Of a stretch of DNA of 64,000 bases, positions 11,701-24,249 are shown in pieces. Made by a program: the position numbers and the translations under genes. Below the pieces are notes generated by a model, which saw only the letters and a list, made by a program, of their open reading frames with translations, did no database searches and was not told the DNA's origin. The stretch is from contig JAQJVL010000112.1 of NCBI GenBank assembly GCA_035578905.1, forward strand, positions 2,196,104 to 2,260,103. Direction: 5' to 3'. The number at the start of each line of letters is the position of its first letter. The first letter of the stretch is position 1. Source of the DNA: Stictocephala bisonia. Its lineage: Eukaryota; Arthropoda; Insecta; Hemiptera; Membracidae.

Positions 11701-12429
11701 GAAAGTTGTTATGGTGGAAATAGAAAAAGTGCACTTACAAACTAAATTTCAAAATTATTAATCTTTGAAACTTTCAGTAATCCTTATTCGACATTATAAA
11801 AGTCAGAATATTTATTATTGACTAAAAATTACACTACGGCTTCATTAAATGCAATCCGCCCTCACATTCCTTGAATCATAATCGAATTGATAAACTCTTG
11901 ATCAGTTGAAAACATTTTAATATGTTATCTGATTAAGGAGCTTCCCTAAAAAGTTCTCTTCAAGAGGCCTAAAAAATTGGTGATTAAAAAATCCATTTTT
12001 GAAACGACTTAAGATTTGCTTTATAAATAAAAATTTTACTGTGGGGAGGTGATACAATGTTTTTTTTGAGAATTACCTACAATTAATCGATTATATTTCT
12101 TTCAGTCATTATAAAAAACTTTTGCTAGTAACTTTTCTTGGTTCAACGATTTTATCATTCTCGACTGAGCCATTAAAAAATGGGAGTTGATCTAACCTGC
12201 TTGCAGCAGATCAAAACGTTAAATACAATTTGAAACTGCATGCCTTACATATTATCAAGTATATATTAAATAAGACAGCATTGTATAATGAGGAGAAAGA
12301 GCTCCATGTTGCACCTGAGAGTATTTATGGACAAGAGGTTATAGAGTCATCACTCATAAAGTGGAAATATTTACCCATACATTGATTTACTCATGACATT
12401 AGTGGTTTTATAATTATACAACAAATAAT
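8754..12429. other. Long AT-rich intergenic stretch
   Basis: No gene, RNA gene or complete TE was recognised. A small CCACCACTGGCACCGACA-type repeat cluster is at 9440-9515, and GAC triplets are at 9850-9862. Confidence 0.5.
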
Positions 12430-12590
12430 TTATAGTTTGTCTAGGACGGATTCAATGTCATCAATAAATATCAAGAAAAACAAAGGTCCCAAATTAGATC
12501 CTTGTAGTACTCCTGAACTGGCAAGTTCTCTGATTACATACTACCAAATCGTACTTTAAATGTTCTATCCAAAAGTACATTTGGATAAGT
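12430..12590 (-). pseudogene. Non-LTR retrotransposon reverse transcriptase scrap
   Basis: The minus-strand translation gives DRTFKVRFGSM, a frameshift, then SSGVLQGSNLGPLFFLIFI followed by DDIESVLDKL and a stop. This is the RT block 4 motif (G-V-x-Q-G-S-x-L-G-P-L-x-F) found in LINE reverse transcriptases. The catalytic (Y/F)xDD block is not seen downstream. The fragment is short, frameshifted and without identifiable ends, so it is an old truncated copy. The clade cannot be fixed from so little sequence. Confidence 0.7.
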
Positions 12591-12679
12591 GTGCAAGGGA
12601 TCCCATATACGGAGGATCAGCAACCGTGCCCGCCCAATACAGTGGTACAGAATTGGCATAGTGGTCACTTACCTAATCA

Positions 12680-12770
12680 TCACGCACGGTGGTATTGACC
12701 CACTCACCAACCCCTTTACGTACAGTGGTTCTGATCAACTCACCCGCTCACCCACCCAAACTCGTATGGT
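12680..12770 (-). repeat. 36-bp minisatellite, about two units
   Basis: Plus strand is C-rich: GGTATTGACCCACTCACC, GTACAGTGGTTCTGAT and CACCCGCTCACCCACCC. Same family as 820-1460 but in the opposite orientation. Confidence 0.75.
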
Positions 12771-15117
12771 ATTGAAAATTGATCATGCCATGAAAAAAAG
12801 AAAAAAGAATATTCAGTTGATAACGTTAAAGTTCTCATGTATGTAGAACGCTGTTATACAGACATAAGCTGAGCCAGTTTAACAGTTCATTCCGAATACT
12901 TTCCAAATAACCGAGTACTGTAATAGGTCGAGTCCTTAAAAGTTGATATACCATTCAATAACAAGTTCAGAGTTCAGAGATAGTGAATAGTTCACGTGAA
13001 AGCAATCAGTTATGAGACAGATGAAACACTGATATCTCCTAGTTCAGCTGGTTTACTAGCTCTCTAACAAGCCAACTTTCATTCCTTGGTATCAGCATGC
13101 GTTTGCCAGTGGGGCTAGTTAAAAGTCTATAGTGTCAATATCCATACTAAACCGGATAATAATTGGGCTTTATAGTTATTTCAATATCCTAAAACGTATT
13201 TGGTATTGACTGTGTACAGTAGATATTTCCTAATGAACCAGCCATGGGACTACAGAGCTGAACAACTACATTCGCCCTGTTAAGTGCCTGTAATTGAATC
13301 AGTAACATTATGTACAATTCAGTAATGTAATCAGAGTGGTCCCATCAATACGACTGCAGTAGAATACTTGTCTAATTGATTATCAACTACAAAACATCCA
13401 TTTAAATGTGATTTAATTAGCAAGTGTTTAGTGCAGTGTATAGACTGTCTTCTATTATTAGTTGAACAACGAAACGTAAAAAAATGTGTTTGTTTACGGA
13501 TACAAAATTTTATTGACTATGCATTTTGAAATTACACAATTTTTTCTTTGTTGAATTTAATAAAACAATTCAAGTGTTTAACATAAGCTTCGGATTGCAA
13601 GCCGAAATGTAAAATTTTTAAAAAAAAAAAAAAAAAACTATAATGTGTAGTCCATAGATCGTGAGGAACGGCATAATTTATGCTGTTGAATTAAAATCAA
13701 TAAAACATATGTTTTCAAGTAATCACTACAAAGTTGGTACCGATCGACGCAGAATGTTCTGTTCTATACATATCAGATTTTAAATACATTTCTTATGCCA
13801 TTTTATAAACGTAGGAAATAAAATTAGAACGTGCAACTCGAAACTCCCGCTCAATTCCCGCCCGGCGGAAGTCTGGCGGGAGTACAATTGCCGATGTTTG
13901 ACATACCACTGAAGAATAACCAGAAGACGAAATAAGACGTATCAAATGTCAGTCTGTAGAGAATGAAATACTCTAATAAAAAAAACCAAATTTCATTCTC
14001 TTTGCTGCATTGAGTATTTTACAAAAAATGTTTTTGTATACCCTTGTTTACATGATTTCCCAAAAGCGAGGTATGGTATAATTTATGCTGCTGATAAAAG
14101 TTTAGCTAATAATTTATTTATTGGAATATTAGCTAGATAGACAAAGAGTTGTTGAGTTGATCAGTGCCAATTCGAGCGAATTTCGTGAAGTAGGTTGGCA
14201 ATGATTATGTGGAAAGTTTTTACTTTACTGGAAGAAGCAGAGTAGACAAACGCCATTTTTACTTGTTGCGCGTCTGATTTTCTTTGTGAGTGTTTTATTC
14301 GCTGTAAGTGTTATAAATTACTAGTTGAATGGATAAAATTATGTGTTGTGTTTAGTGTAGTTATAGTACAATGTGTTATAGTGGTTTTTAGTGTCTAAAA
14401 TAATCAAAAATAATGAAATCGATACTTATGTAGGTACTAGCCTAAAAATTTATTTTTTATCCGATTTCAGCAAACAACGTGTGTATGGATAGGGTATTAG
14501 TGTAGCCTTCTTATAATAATTTTAGAAAATAATAAAAAAATAGTATGTATTAATTCTATGCATTCTAAATCGATTATTTTATTTACGCAAAAACAATATG
14601 ACGTAGTATGTTATTATACAGCACGAAAACCTTATTTATTCCGTTTTACAATTAATTTTTTATAACGTTTACAATATTTGCTATTTTTCTAGTGTCATTT
14701 ACAAAGTTTGCACACACTGACTTATGGTGTTATAAGTGTTATACTTTTTACAATATTTTCATCTATTTTACATTTTCTTGTAGTTAATAGATTGTACTAA
14801 TACAGTACATGTAACAAAAAATTACACAAACCCCTTACTTTTAGAATGTTATGTAATTTTTCACTGAAATTCTTCGTTTCCGTGGTAAAATTGTTATTTT
14901 TCCCAATAAACTAAAAATATAAAAATTTGTGTATGGGTACAATATGACTATATTTCCTAAACAACTTGTTCTTGTCTATTCAATGGTGATTTTTTTTTAA
15001 TTTTTACATGTACTATGTGATTACCTACAGTGATCATACTGTATCTTTGCACATTTTTTCATTTTTTGCGTTTTATGTAAACAAACACTTAAAAAAACCT
15101 ACAGTAATGAACATTAA
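12771..15117. other. AT-rich intergenic DNA
   Basis: No gene recognised. An A-run is at 13621-13637. A GC-rich short hairpin (CCCGCC...GGCGGG) is near 13857-13882. Two related short phrases containing TATAATTTATGCTG occur near 13670 and 14080. Confidence 0.5.
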
Positions 15118-15580
15118 TGACCCACCCGCCCACCAATACACGTACAGTGGTATATATACACGTTAAGTGTTATTGACCTACCCACCCACCTCACCCGCCC
15201 ACCAATACACGTACAGTGGTATATACACGTTAAGTGTTATTGACCCACCCACCCACCTATACACGTTCAGTACTATTGACCCACTCACACACCCATACAC
15301 TTTCATTGGTATTGACCCACCCACCTACCCACACACGTACAGTGGTATTGACCCACCTAACCACATATACACGTTCAGTGTTATTGACCCACCCGCCCGC
15401 CTATACACGTACAGTGGTATTGACCCACCTAACCACCTATACACGTTCAGTGTTATTGACCCACCCGCCCGCCTATACACGTGCAGTGGTATTGACTCAC
15501 CTGCCCACCCATACACTTTCAGTGGCATTGACCCACCCGCCCACCCATATACGTACAGTGTTATGTTTATAGCTAAATAC
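15118..15580 (-). repeat. 36-bp minisatellite, array 2a
   Basis: About 13 units, C-rich on the plus strand (GACCCACCCACCCA, CACGTACAGTGGTATTG). Open frames on both strands (for example 15167-15655) translate as TH/PPT-rich repeats and are artefacts of a 36-bp stop-free unit. Confidence 0.93.
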
Positions 15581-15704
15581 ATCCACATAATCACAAGTCT
15601 ATACCTACCCACTCACCCATACACGTACGGTGGTATTAGTGCAATGACCAACTAATACCTCTGTTGTTGCACATTGGTTTTATAATTAGCTTTGACCCAT
15701 ATTG

Positions 15705-15915
15705 ACACATTCACCCATTAATACACGTACGGTGGTATTGACCCACCCACCCACTCTTACACGTATGGTGGTATTGACGCACCCATCCAGTCATACACGT
15801 ACGGTGGTATTGACCCATCCACCCACCCATACACGTACGGTGGTATTGGCCCAACCACCCACTCACATGTACGGTGGTATTGACCCACCCACCCACCCAT
15901 ACACGTACGGTGGTA
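15705..15915 (-). repeat. 36-bp minisatellite, array 2b
   Basis: About 6 units with a locus-specific variant, CACGTACGGTGGTATTGACC. It is separated from array 2a by about 120 bp of unrelated sequence. Confidence 0.93.
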
Positions 15916-16326
15916 TTATCATAAAATTGATGAACTAAATAAATAAATAAAAAACAATTTGGCTATCTTAGAGTTATTTATAAAACATATTTAGTGCTAC
16001 TAAGGAGTGTTATAAGTTATAATTTACGTACAACATTTTAAAAATGTTTTCTATCTTTTCATGACAGTAATTATTTACTAACTCTTTTTGTAAATGTTGA
16101 TGGTAGTATGTAAAAGTACAGTTGTTGAGAAGGAAAACGATATGATAACATTTATATTTGGAGCATATTTAGTATTTTATATGATCTTTACATAAAAAAG
16201 CTTGCGTAGCGCCGAAAAAAGAACTTAGCAGTAGGGAGCACACATTGGTTCACCCGATGCTCACGATCCTGGGTATAGATAATTAATTACAATATCATGA
16301 CACATTTATCAAAATGTAAATTAATT
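15916..16326. other. AT-rich intergenic DNA, nothing recognised
   Basis: No coding, RNA or TE signal that can be supported. Confidence 0.5.
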
Positions 16327-16657
16327 TAATTTAACTAGGGTTACTTACCCGATACCATCAACGATTCTAGTGATGTTTAGTAATTGCTGATTACTATAGT
16401 TTCGACCTCATTGGGTCATTATCAAATCATACAAGACGTCAGTTTCACAATCTCACTTATGACTTGAAGTTTGTCAATTGCATGCAATTAAAATGTAATA
16501 ATAAAACTGTGAACTTGTAACACATATTCACATTAACACTTATACACATCTATATACTTTACATTTAGCACACTAACACGTATTAAAACTTGTTGCCGGC
16601 CGGCGTTGCGATACCGAACTGCTTGACGGTATCGGGTAAGTAACCCTAGTTAAATTA
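16327..16657. mobile_element. Inverted-repeat element with 35-bp arms
   Basis: Arms at 16327-16361 and 16623-16657 are inverted copies with a single mismatch (core AACTAGGGTTACTTACCCGA). Read on the minus strand, the interior contains GATAATGACCCAATGAGGTC followed by GAAAC, a phrase like PLE 3' regions. It may be a MITE-like unit or a snap-back PLE tail. I see no clear target duplication. A minus-strand open frame at 16573-16836 across it has no recognisable content. Confidence 0.65.
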
Positions 16658-17882
16658 GTTACTAAAACGATTCTGGAGGCAAAAAATATGAATAAATTAA
16701 TTTGTTGAAAAATTAATACGGCTGTATTTAATCTAGACAAAAATAACGTAGGAATTAAAGTGCCAGTAATATGAAAAAATGCATAGTGAAATATATTATA
16801 TATATTATACCGTATAAGATCTGCATAGTTATACAAATGTATATATGTAGATAGTTAATTGCGTATTTAGATTTATTAAAATATACATAGTTAATTGCGA
16901 ATGTACATAATCGTTGTTACAATGTATAGTGTTTGATGAAGTGAGTTTTTATTGTGTTTGAAGTTTAGTATTAAGAGGATTAATTATAATGTTAATTTAT
17001 TGAATCACCTTTCTTAGAAATCTGCTACGATGAGAAGGCTTCCAGCTCTCAAAAGTAAGTCGATTAGTGTCAACGCTTTCCTTCTAACAGCTCAGGAGTT
17101 TCATTTAACAATATGGAGTTAAACTAAAGGTAATGAAACGATAAGTAATTCATAGATAAAGAGTACAACGATAAGGAATACTACGATAAGGAATACAACG
17201 ATAAGGAATTATTCAACAAGGAATGCAATGATAAGGAGGCAGTGGGACGTAGAAGTATAATATTGATGATTGTAACTCATTCAGTAGTGATGTAGTTGTT
17301 AAAATTAGAGTTAAAATATTTGACATTTTCTTAAATATTTGATTGGCTTACCGCTAAATTATCATTATCAGTAAGGTGTACAATGTCAGTAGACATTGTA
17401 CACCTTACATATATATACATTCTATATATATCAACTGACATTTAAATATAGGCCTATAAATAAAACATTTTGAGCATTTTATTCTTCTATAAAAATACTA
17501 TGGAACTATGAATAAAATAATGTGACATATTTATATTGATAGCAGAAACCATAAAAAATTACAATAAATAATAAACGATGTGGGCTAGATAAGCTCGGGG
17601 GCTGACGTGGTGTTTGTTTAGTTTTGTATCAGGTCGTTGAGTGCTACATATTATTTGATTTTTTACGCTCTGTCACGATGCAACTAACGTGATTTTTTGC
17701 GTCTACTTGTATAGCTTAAAAAATCTACTTAAGGTGTCCAATAATTTTTGTTTATTATGAATATTTAGTGTTTCCAAGTTTTTATTTCATTTTAGTTTTG
17801 TTTGGAAAATAAAAATTATATTTTTAAAAGAAACGAAACAAGAAAAATAAGCGATAGCTTATATTATAACTAAGTTACAGTA
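16658..17882. other. AT-rich DNA with a short repeat cluster and a hairpin
   Basis: Bases 17139-17240 hold about six 15-bp units (GGAATACAACGATAA). Bases 17371-17408 are a perfect hairpin with 17-bp arms (GTAAGGTGTACAATGTC) and a 4-nt loop. No gene is seen. Confidence 0.6.
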
Positions 17883-18012
17883 AATTCGGTCAAATGGGTG
17901 CTGTCAGTGGAGTGATGGGTGGGATAATGGATGACTCAATAAATATTGATGGAACCCAGCTTGACTTTCGAAATTGCTCTCAAACGATGATTGGAAAACT
18001 ATTAGAAAACTG
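17883..18012 (-). repeat. Dispersed repeat R3, copy 1
   Basis: Read on the minus strand it shares TTTGAGAGCAATTT, ATCCATTATC and CCACTGACAGCACCC with 51887-51975. The segment with TTGAGTTTCTCCAATATTTA recurs at 54797-54850. Identity is unknown. Confidence 0.55.
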
Positions 18013-20704
18013 AGTATATTTTAAGATTTATTATTGATGTGTTACTTAAAATCCAGTTCAGATATATATATATATATATATATCTGATTTTGACTTATGA
18101 ATCGCTTAAAACGATTATTACCAATCACAATCTTTTAATAATAAAAGTTTATAGGCAATAAAATCAATGCCTGATACTGCACGTCTTTAAAACTGGTGAT
18201 AATATTCCATTAACACACCTTTCAAGTCATAACCTTTATGAGAATGTCTGTTTTGGTGCAGATTCAGCCATAAATCCTTTTATTACAGTGATAACTGTTG
18301 GACCACAATAAAGATGTTTTTATGTAGCATGAATGAGACAAGCCATTCCTACAAACATACACATAATGGCTCAATAATAAAATATGGTAGAATGATAGGA
18401 CCTAACATGAAGTTAATATATTACATAAGATTCGGGTATTATGCGAACATTTGTTATTTGATCCACTATCTGATTTAACCAATAATAATGTTCTTAAATT
18501 AGTAATTGATATTAAATAATGTTAGTTGGGCATCAATTTCATTCCCTTGAGAGCCCTCTGGTGTGATGATAGTAAACGTGGTTTACGAAATCTATCATCA
18601 AAACATCAATGTTTTTAAGTTTTTGATAATGTAATTACTTTTTATTGCGTGGCATTCACTTGGTTCATAAATTAGTTAAGCTGTCCTTAAAGTTTTTTAA
18701 CAATTGATTTGGTTGAAATAGTAGTATTTTATGGCTATTGTTGAATATTGCAAATTATTTGTAGTAGGACAGTTTAAAGTGCTTTCATAAAGTACTTTTA
18801 AAAATACTGAATTTTATACTTTTTACTAAGTTTTGAACATAAATCTATTTTTATTAATTTCAGATAATTTTAAATTAATTTTACTTTAAGTGGGTGTGTA
18901 TTCTCATCCGACTACATTAATGAACAATTAAACAGTTTTTACATGACAAGGTCGTGTATTATTTATAAATACTCAGAATGTTATTTTATAGTGGTTGAAA
19001 CCTAAATGGTTTACCATTTGTGATGTTATTTGCAACCCTGCGCAGGTTGGTTTTAGATGTAGCCAATATTTTGTTATGTTATAACAATTACTATTATTTT
19101 GTAAACGTAAGAAATTCATGTTATGACTTGAGAATACAAAGAAAATACTAATACTGTATATTAAAATTTGATAAAAACACTTTATTATATTGAGTAATAA
19201 GAAGTATGAGAAGATTTGTTAATTTTACTGTAAAGACTTTTCTAACTTTTCCAACAAAGTTTGATAGTTAATAAGCCGAGTCAACTGGAAACTGAATGGT
19301 TCTTGGAAGACTACAACTTAGGGGTATGATGGTCACGATTGAGTTAGTTCACAGGAATATAATCCGTTTTATACCTAAACCCAAAGTAAATGGCGCGTGT
19401 ATCGGATAGTATTAGAGAAGGGGAGAATTTCTCCCACCATAGTTCCCCTCCAGCGGAAGCGAGCTGCAAGGTTCAGTCGAGGTTGTAAATTAGCCAATTA
19501 ATGAAAACGGGCTGATGTATTATTTAGTCAGTTTCATAATTCATTTTCATTATAATTTATGATTGCTGTACAAATTTATATATAGTATTTATTAAAAATA
19601 TGTTTCACTCATCGTGTATTTGCCTCACTAATGACATTGAAAAGAAATCAAATTATTAAAATGGTTTTCAAAGCAATATAAATTTAACTATATCAGCTGA
19701 TTTTATTTAATTTAAAGTCTGTAAATAGATTTTTTAAACATAAAATTAATGCGAAATTTTCCTGTAAATTATTAGTTCCTTTTCCCAGTTAGACGTACAC
19801 CTGCATATACCTAAAAAGCTTATGAGAGGATACTTTTAATAACTTTTTTCTATAGTTACTAGGCCTCTTACTAGCCTATTTTTAGCACTTGGAACAAAAT
19901 TGTAAATAGCAAAAATCACTTAAAAGAACAACTAAAACCCTATCATCTGCAATAGTGGTAAGGATTGATAGAGAGAAATGAGAACAAGTATTATCAGTCC
20001 AAAACCTGTAAAATACTAAATAAATACAAATTTCCTCTTATGTAATTAACAAACTGGAACACTAATTAACAAGAATAAACATTTCAATTTGATAATGTTG
20101 ATTCGATTTCAGCTGTAAATTGAAGTATACTTCTGTTTTATTTTAATGTGCAGTGCAGTATATAATTTACCGACAGTTAATTTGTTCTAGGTAAACTGCA
20201 ATAAAACAGTTACAAAAAGTTTCTGTAAAAACATTTCAAATAAATAACTGTCGAAAAATATTCCATCTTTGATTGTGAATATTAATTTTAAAATAGCTCA
20301 ATTGTATTTTTGCATACAAACAATTAATAAATATTCACATTTGAACATTAAAATAAAACATAAATTAACGAGTATATAAGATTAAATTTATATTGAGGGT
20401 TTAGTTGCTCCACTTCTACCATTCGATTAATGTTATTGTTTGATTTGTGATTGATGTTCTACATAAAAAAAAAAAAACAAAAACAAACATATAGCTTACT
20501 GTGAACAGCCTTATATTAAATCAGCAGTAGTTGACGATTTTTTTCGTGTTTGTTGGTCTTTAATAGCTTAACTGAAAGTAACAAAAAAAGGAATTTTATT
20601 AACAGAGTTTTAGTACGTTAGACATTAAAAGTACGGTAAATAAAATACAGGAAAGCTCATTTAAAGTTAAAACTAAACGAGTTCAGCATTTTACACATAA
20701 CCAG
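18013..20704. other. AT-rich intergenic DNA
   Basis: A short (TA)n tract at 18062-18081 is bounded by inverted CAGATA/TATCTG. No gene or TE end was recognised in the remainder. Confidence 0.5.
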
Positions 20705-21065
20705 TGTCGGCACTGGTGGCGTAGTGCTGTAATCCAACTGCTTGGGTACAACGTGTTTCGGAAATTGTAGGCGAAAGGTTCTGTGCTCGGTCCTCTTTAT
20801 ACCGACACGGCGTCCACTCAATAGTTGTTGTCGACGTAAACACTACTAAGAGAAGTATGAGGTGTCCATGTTTGGTGGCAGTCAGGGTCCAGATGCTTTG
20901 TAGGGAGTAGAAGTGAGTATAAAGCTTGTAAAATAGCTGAAAATTAGAACAATACTACGTGGTTCGGATTTTACGTAAAGCTGTATGTTTTCGTAGCTGT
21001 TGGGCTATTAATAAATGGTCCTTTCTGAACCAAGTTGAACTCAGTTACTAACAATGACTACACTC
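20705..21065 (+). mobile_element. Possible tRNA-headed SINE-like repeat
   Basis: Starts with a tRNA-like stretch: a TGGCGTAGTG A-box-like element and, about 60 nt later, GGTTCTGTGCTC in the B-box position. Both are imperfect. The tail, with AGCTGTTGGGCTATTAATAAA and TTGAACTCAGTTA, is repeated at 60735-60835, so at least the tail is a dispersed repeat. A 3' poly(A) end is not visible. Confidence 0.4.
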
Positions 21066-21117
21066 ATTATTCTTAACTCATCACACTTATTCACCCTCAT
21101 ATTCAACCATATCTCTA

Positions 21118-21341
21118 CAAACTAGGCTACTCTTACCTCCGTCAATAATCCAATAAAACACTTTATTAAGCTGACATGTTTCGTTGCTATCACAACATTT
21201 TCAAAGCTTGCAACTCGTCAATCACATAAAACTAAAGTTAACGAGTTGCAAGCTTTGAAAATGTTGTGATAGCAACGAAACATGTCAGCTTAATAAAGTG
21301 TTTTATTGGATTATTGACGGAGGTAAGAGTAGCCTAGTTTG
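21118..21341. repeat. Perfect inverted repeat, 101-bp arms, 22-bp loop
   Basis: Arms 21118-21218 and 21241-21341 are exact reverse complements by eye, separated by a 22-bp AT-rich spacer. Each arm contains GAAAATGTTGTGATAGCAAC, GAAACATGTCAG and AATAAAGTGTTTTATTGG in the outward direction. This resembles two head-to-head PLE-like 3' ends with polyadenylation-type AATAAA. Transcription through it would give a 101-bp perfect hairpin RNA. Identity of the arms implies recent formation or gene conversion. Confidence 0.93.
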
Positions 21342-22069
21342 TCAAAATAATAGTCCAGGGGTCATAAACATGAATTTTAATCATATCTCTACGATCGGCG
21401 TCTTATCAATGAATAATGCACGAAATATATTAAACTAATATTAGTTCGATTTAGTTAATATTAAAATAGAATTTAGTCTACTTAAAGTAAAAACGTAATT
21501 GATAAAATAAAAAATAAACTAGGTCATTTAGTTGTTATTAAGCTGCTTTTCATAATCTGATTATAGTTAAATGGAACAACTTAACTATTTTAAACAAAGC
21601 TTTGACAATATTTGACTTGCCTTTGACGTTTTATCATGTAGCAACCTTTTCAGATAGTAATTATAATCAATGGATATTTAATGTAGTCTCTTATCAATAA
21701 ATATAAAATATGACATAAACCTGATAAGAGTAGTTCACTATAAAGGAGTATAAACTTAACTTCCAGGAACGTTAAGTTGCGTTAAATCCAATATTCTATG
21801 TACTATAAGTAAGTCAAGTTTATTGTCACAATATAAGCAATATTAAGCCTTATTTTCCCTGCTCCCTCCTCTTTCTCTCCGTCCTCTCTACAATTTCTCC
21901 TGTAATAACTGTCTTATTTTTGGCTCAAAAAAAGACAACATGTATAAACATTTATATTATTAATATTTTATTTTGTGAATTATAATTGTTTAATTCAATT
22001 GTTTCAAAAATGGAGGGATCTGCATCTGCATTTTTGTTAAACTGTTAAACAAAGAATCATGTGGTGAAT
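21342..22069. other. AT-rich intergenic DNA
   Basis: Nothing recognised. Bases 21805-21835, read on the minus strand, resemble a LINE-type TGACAATAAACTTGACTTA tail, but no element body precedes it. Confidence 0.4.
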
Positions 22070-23715
22070 GTGTTGAAACACCCCTTGAATAATTAGGTGA
22101 GTTTCAATTGATGTTGGCTAATTCAATCAGAATTACTAACTTGGAGAAATGTCCTCGTTTAGCTGTATATGTTACACAATGAGACAATGCATTCAAAGCA
22201 ATTGCGTTGAATGTGTTTAACAATCACTTGAATACATAAGAGAGTTGTAACTGGTACTGGTTAATTCTGTAAGAAGTACCTCAATTGGAGGAATGTGCTT
22301 GTTCAGATGTGATGTTAACGAGACAAAGTATTTAAAGCAATTGTATTGAATGTATTAGCAACCACTCCTTGAATACATTAGAGAGTTGTAACTGTTAGAA
22401 GTTGTTCTAGTTGTAATTAGAAGTACTAACTGGGAGGGATGTCCATGTTCAGCTTTGTATGTTACACAACGAGACAAAGTATTTAAAGCAATTGTGTTGA
22501 ATGTATTAGCAACCACTCCTTGAATACATTAGAGAGTTGTAACTGTTAGAAGTTGTTCTAGTTGTAATTAGAAGTACTAACTGGGAGGGGTGTCCATGTT
22601 CAGCTGTGTATGTTACATAACGAGACAAAGTATTTAAAGCAATTGTGTTGAATGTATTAGCAACTTCTCCTTGAATACATTAGAGAGTTGTAACTGTTAG
22701 AAGTTGTTCTAGTTGTAATTAGAAGTACTAACTGGGAGGGGTGTCCATGTTCAGCTGTGTATGTTACATAACGAGACAAAGTATTTAAAGCAATTGTATT
22801 GAATGTATTAGCAACTTCTCCTTGAATACATTAGAGAGTTGTAACTGTTAGAAGTTGTTCTAGTTGTAATTAGAAGTACTAACTGGGAGGGATGTCCATG
22901 TTCAGCTGTGTATGTTACTTAACGAGACAAAGTATTTAAAGCAATTGTGTTGAATGTATTAGCAACCACTCCTTGAATACATTAGAGAGTTGTAACTGTT
23001 AGAAGTTGTTCTAGTTGTAATTAGAAGTACTAACTGGGAGGGGTGTCCATGTTCAGCTGTGTATGTTACATAACGAGACAAAGTATTTAAAGCAATTGTA
23101 TTGAATGTATTAGCAACCACTCCTTGAATACATTAGAGAGTTGTAACTGTTAGAAGTTGTTCTAGTTGTAATTAGAAGTACTAACTGGGAGGGATGTCCA
23201 TGTTCAGCTGTGTATGTTACATAACGAGACAAAGTATTTAAAGCAATTGTGTTGAATGTATTAGCAACCACTCCTTGAATACATTAGAGAGTTGTAACTG
23301 TTAGAAGTTGTTCTAGTTGTAATTATAAGTACTAACTGGGAAGGGTGTTCATGTTCAGCTGTGTATGTTACATAACGAGACAAAGTATTTAAAGCAATTG
23401 TGTTGAATGTATTAGCAACCACTCCTTGAATACATTAGAGAGTTGTAACTGTTAGAAGTTGTTCTAGTTGTAATTATAAGTACTAACTGGGAAGGGTGTC
23501 CATGTTCAGCTGTGTATGTTACATAACGAGACAAAGTATTTAAAGCAATTGTGTTGAATGTATTAGCAACCACTCCTTGAATACATTAGAGAGTTGTAAC
23601 TGTTAGAAGTTGTTCTAGTTGTAATTAGAAGTACTAACTGGGAGGGATGTCCATGTTCAGCTGTGTATGTTACACAACGAGTCAATGTATTCAATGCAAT
23701 TGTGTTGAAGCTCTT
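22070..23715. repeat. 151-bp satellite-like tandem array, about 11 copies
   Basis: Period measured from successive TTAGAGAGTTGTAACTG blocks is 151 bp (22380, 22531, 22682, 22833 and onward). About nine central units are nearly identical. The first two units and the last are diverged. A further diverged copy sits at 24250-24480, beyond an intervening 36-bp minisatellite. Monomer length is close to nucleosomal DNA length, as in many satellite DNAs. No open frames of interest. Confidence 0.95.
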
Positions 23716-23776
23716 AAATCATTACGATAATAGTGTTAGCTGCTAATTACACACTGAATTTAGCAGTATTGTAGTA

Positions 23777-23830
23777 GATGAAGTGTAGTAGGGGGCGACC
23801 TTTACACTTCATCAGGTCGGCGCCTACTAC
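23777..23830. repeat. Interleaved inverted repeats
   Basis: GATGAAGTGTA (23777-23787) pairs perfectly with 23803-23813. Bases 23785-23800 pair at 14 of 16 positions with 23815-23830 (GGTCGGCGCCTACTAC). The arms alternate A-B-A'-B', a pseudoknot-like topology, in an unusually GC-rich patch between two tandem arrays. Confidence 0.75.
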
Positions 23831-23935
23831 TTGACAAGGACGATCAGGTAAGTGAGGTTCCTGTTTTTTTTTTTGGCCTAGTTTTAAAACAATCTCTGCA
23901 GTTCTCTACTAAAGAGGCTGCAGTTCAGAGGGCTG

Positions 23936-24175
23936 AATGTACGTGTATAGGTGGGTGGGTGGGTCAATACCACTCTACGTGTATGGGTGTGTGGGTGGGT
24001 CAATACCATTGTACGTGTTTGGGTGGATGGACGGGTCAATACCACTGTACGTGGTTTGGCGGGTGCGTGGGTCCAATAACTATGTGCCTTTGAAGAAGAG
24101 TGGGTGGGTTAATACTACTGTACATGTATGGGTGGGTGGGTGAGTCAATACTACTGTACGTGTATGGGTGGGTAC
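23936..24175 (+). repeat. 36-bp minisatellite, array 3
   Basis: About seven units, G-rich on the plus strand (GTGTATGGGTGGGTGGGTCA, ATACCACTGTAC). It lies inside the zone of the 151-bp satellite. Confidence 0.92.
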
Positions 24176-24249
24176 CCTTTAGTTCCATTGAAAGACCTGG
24201 CCACCAAAATCTCTATGGCCAATGCTCTCCATTTAGTAATGCCCTAATT

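Noticed and set aside
15167..15938. TH-rich open frames suggestive of mucin-like proteins
   Set aside because: Repeat artefacts of the 36-bp minisatellite.
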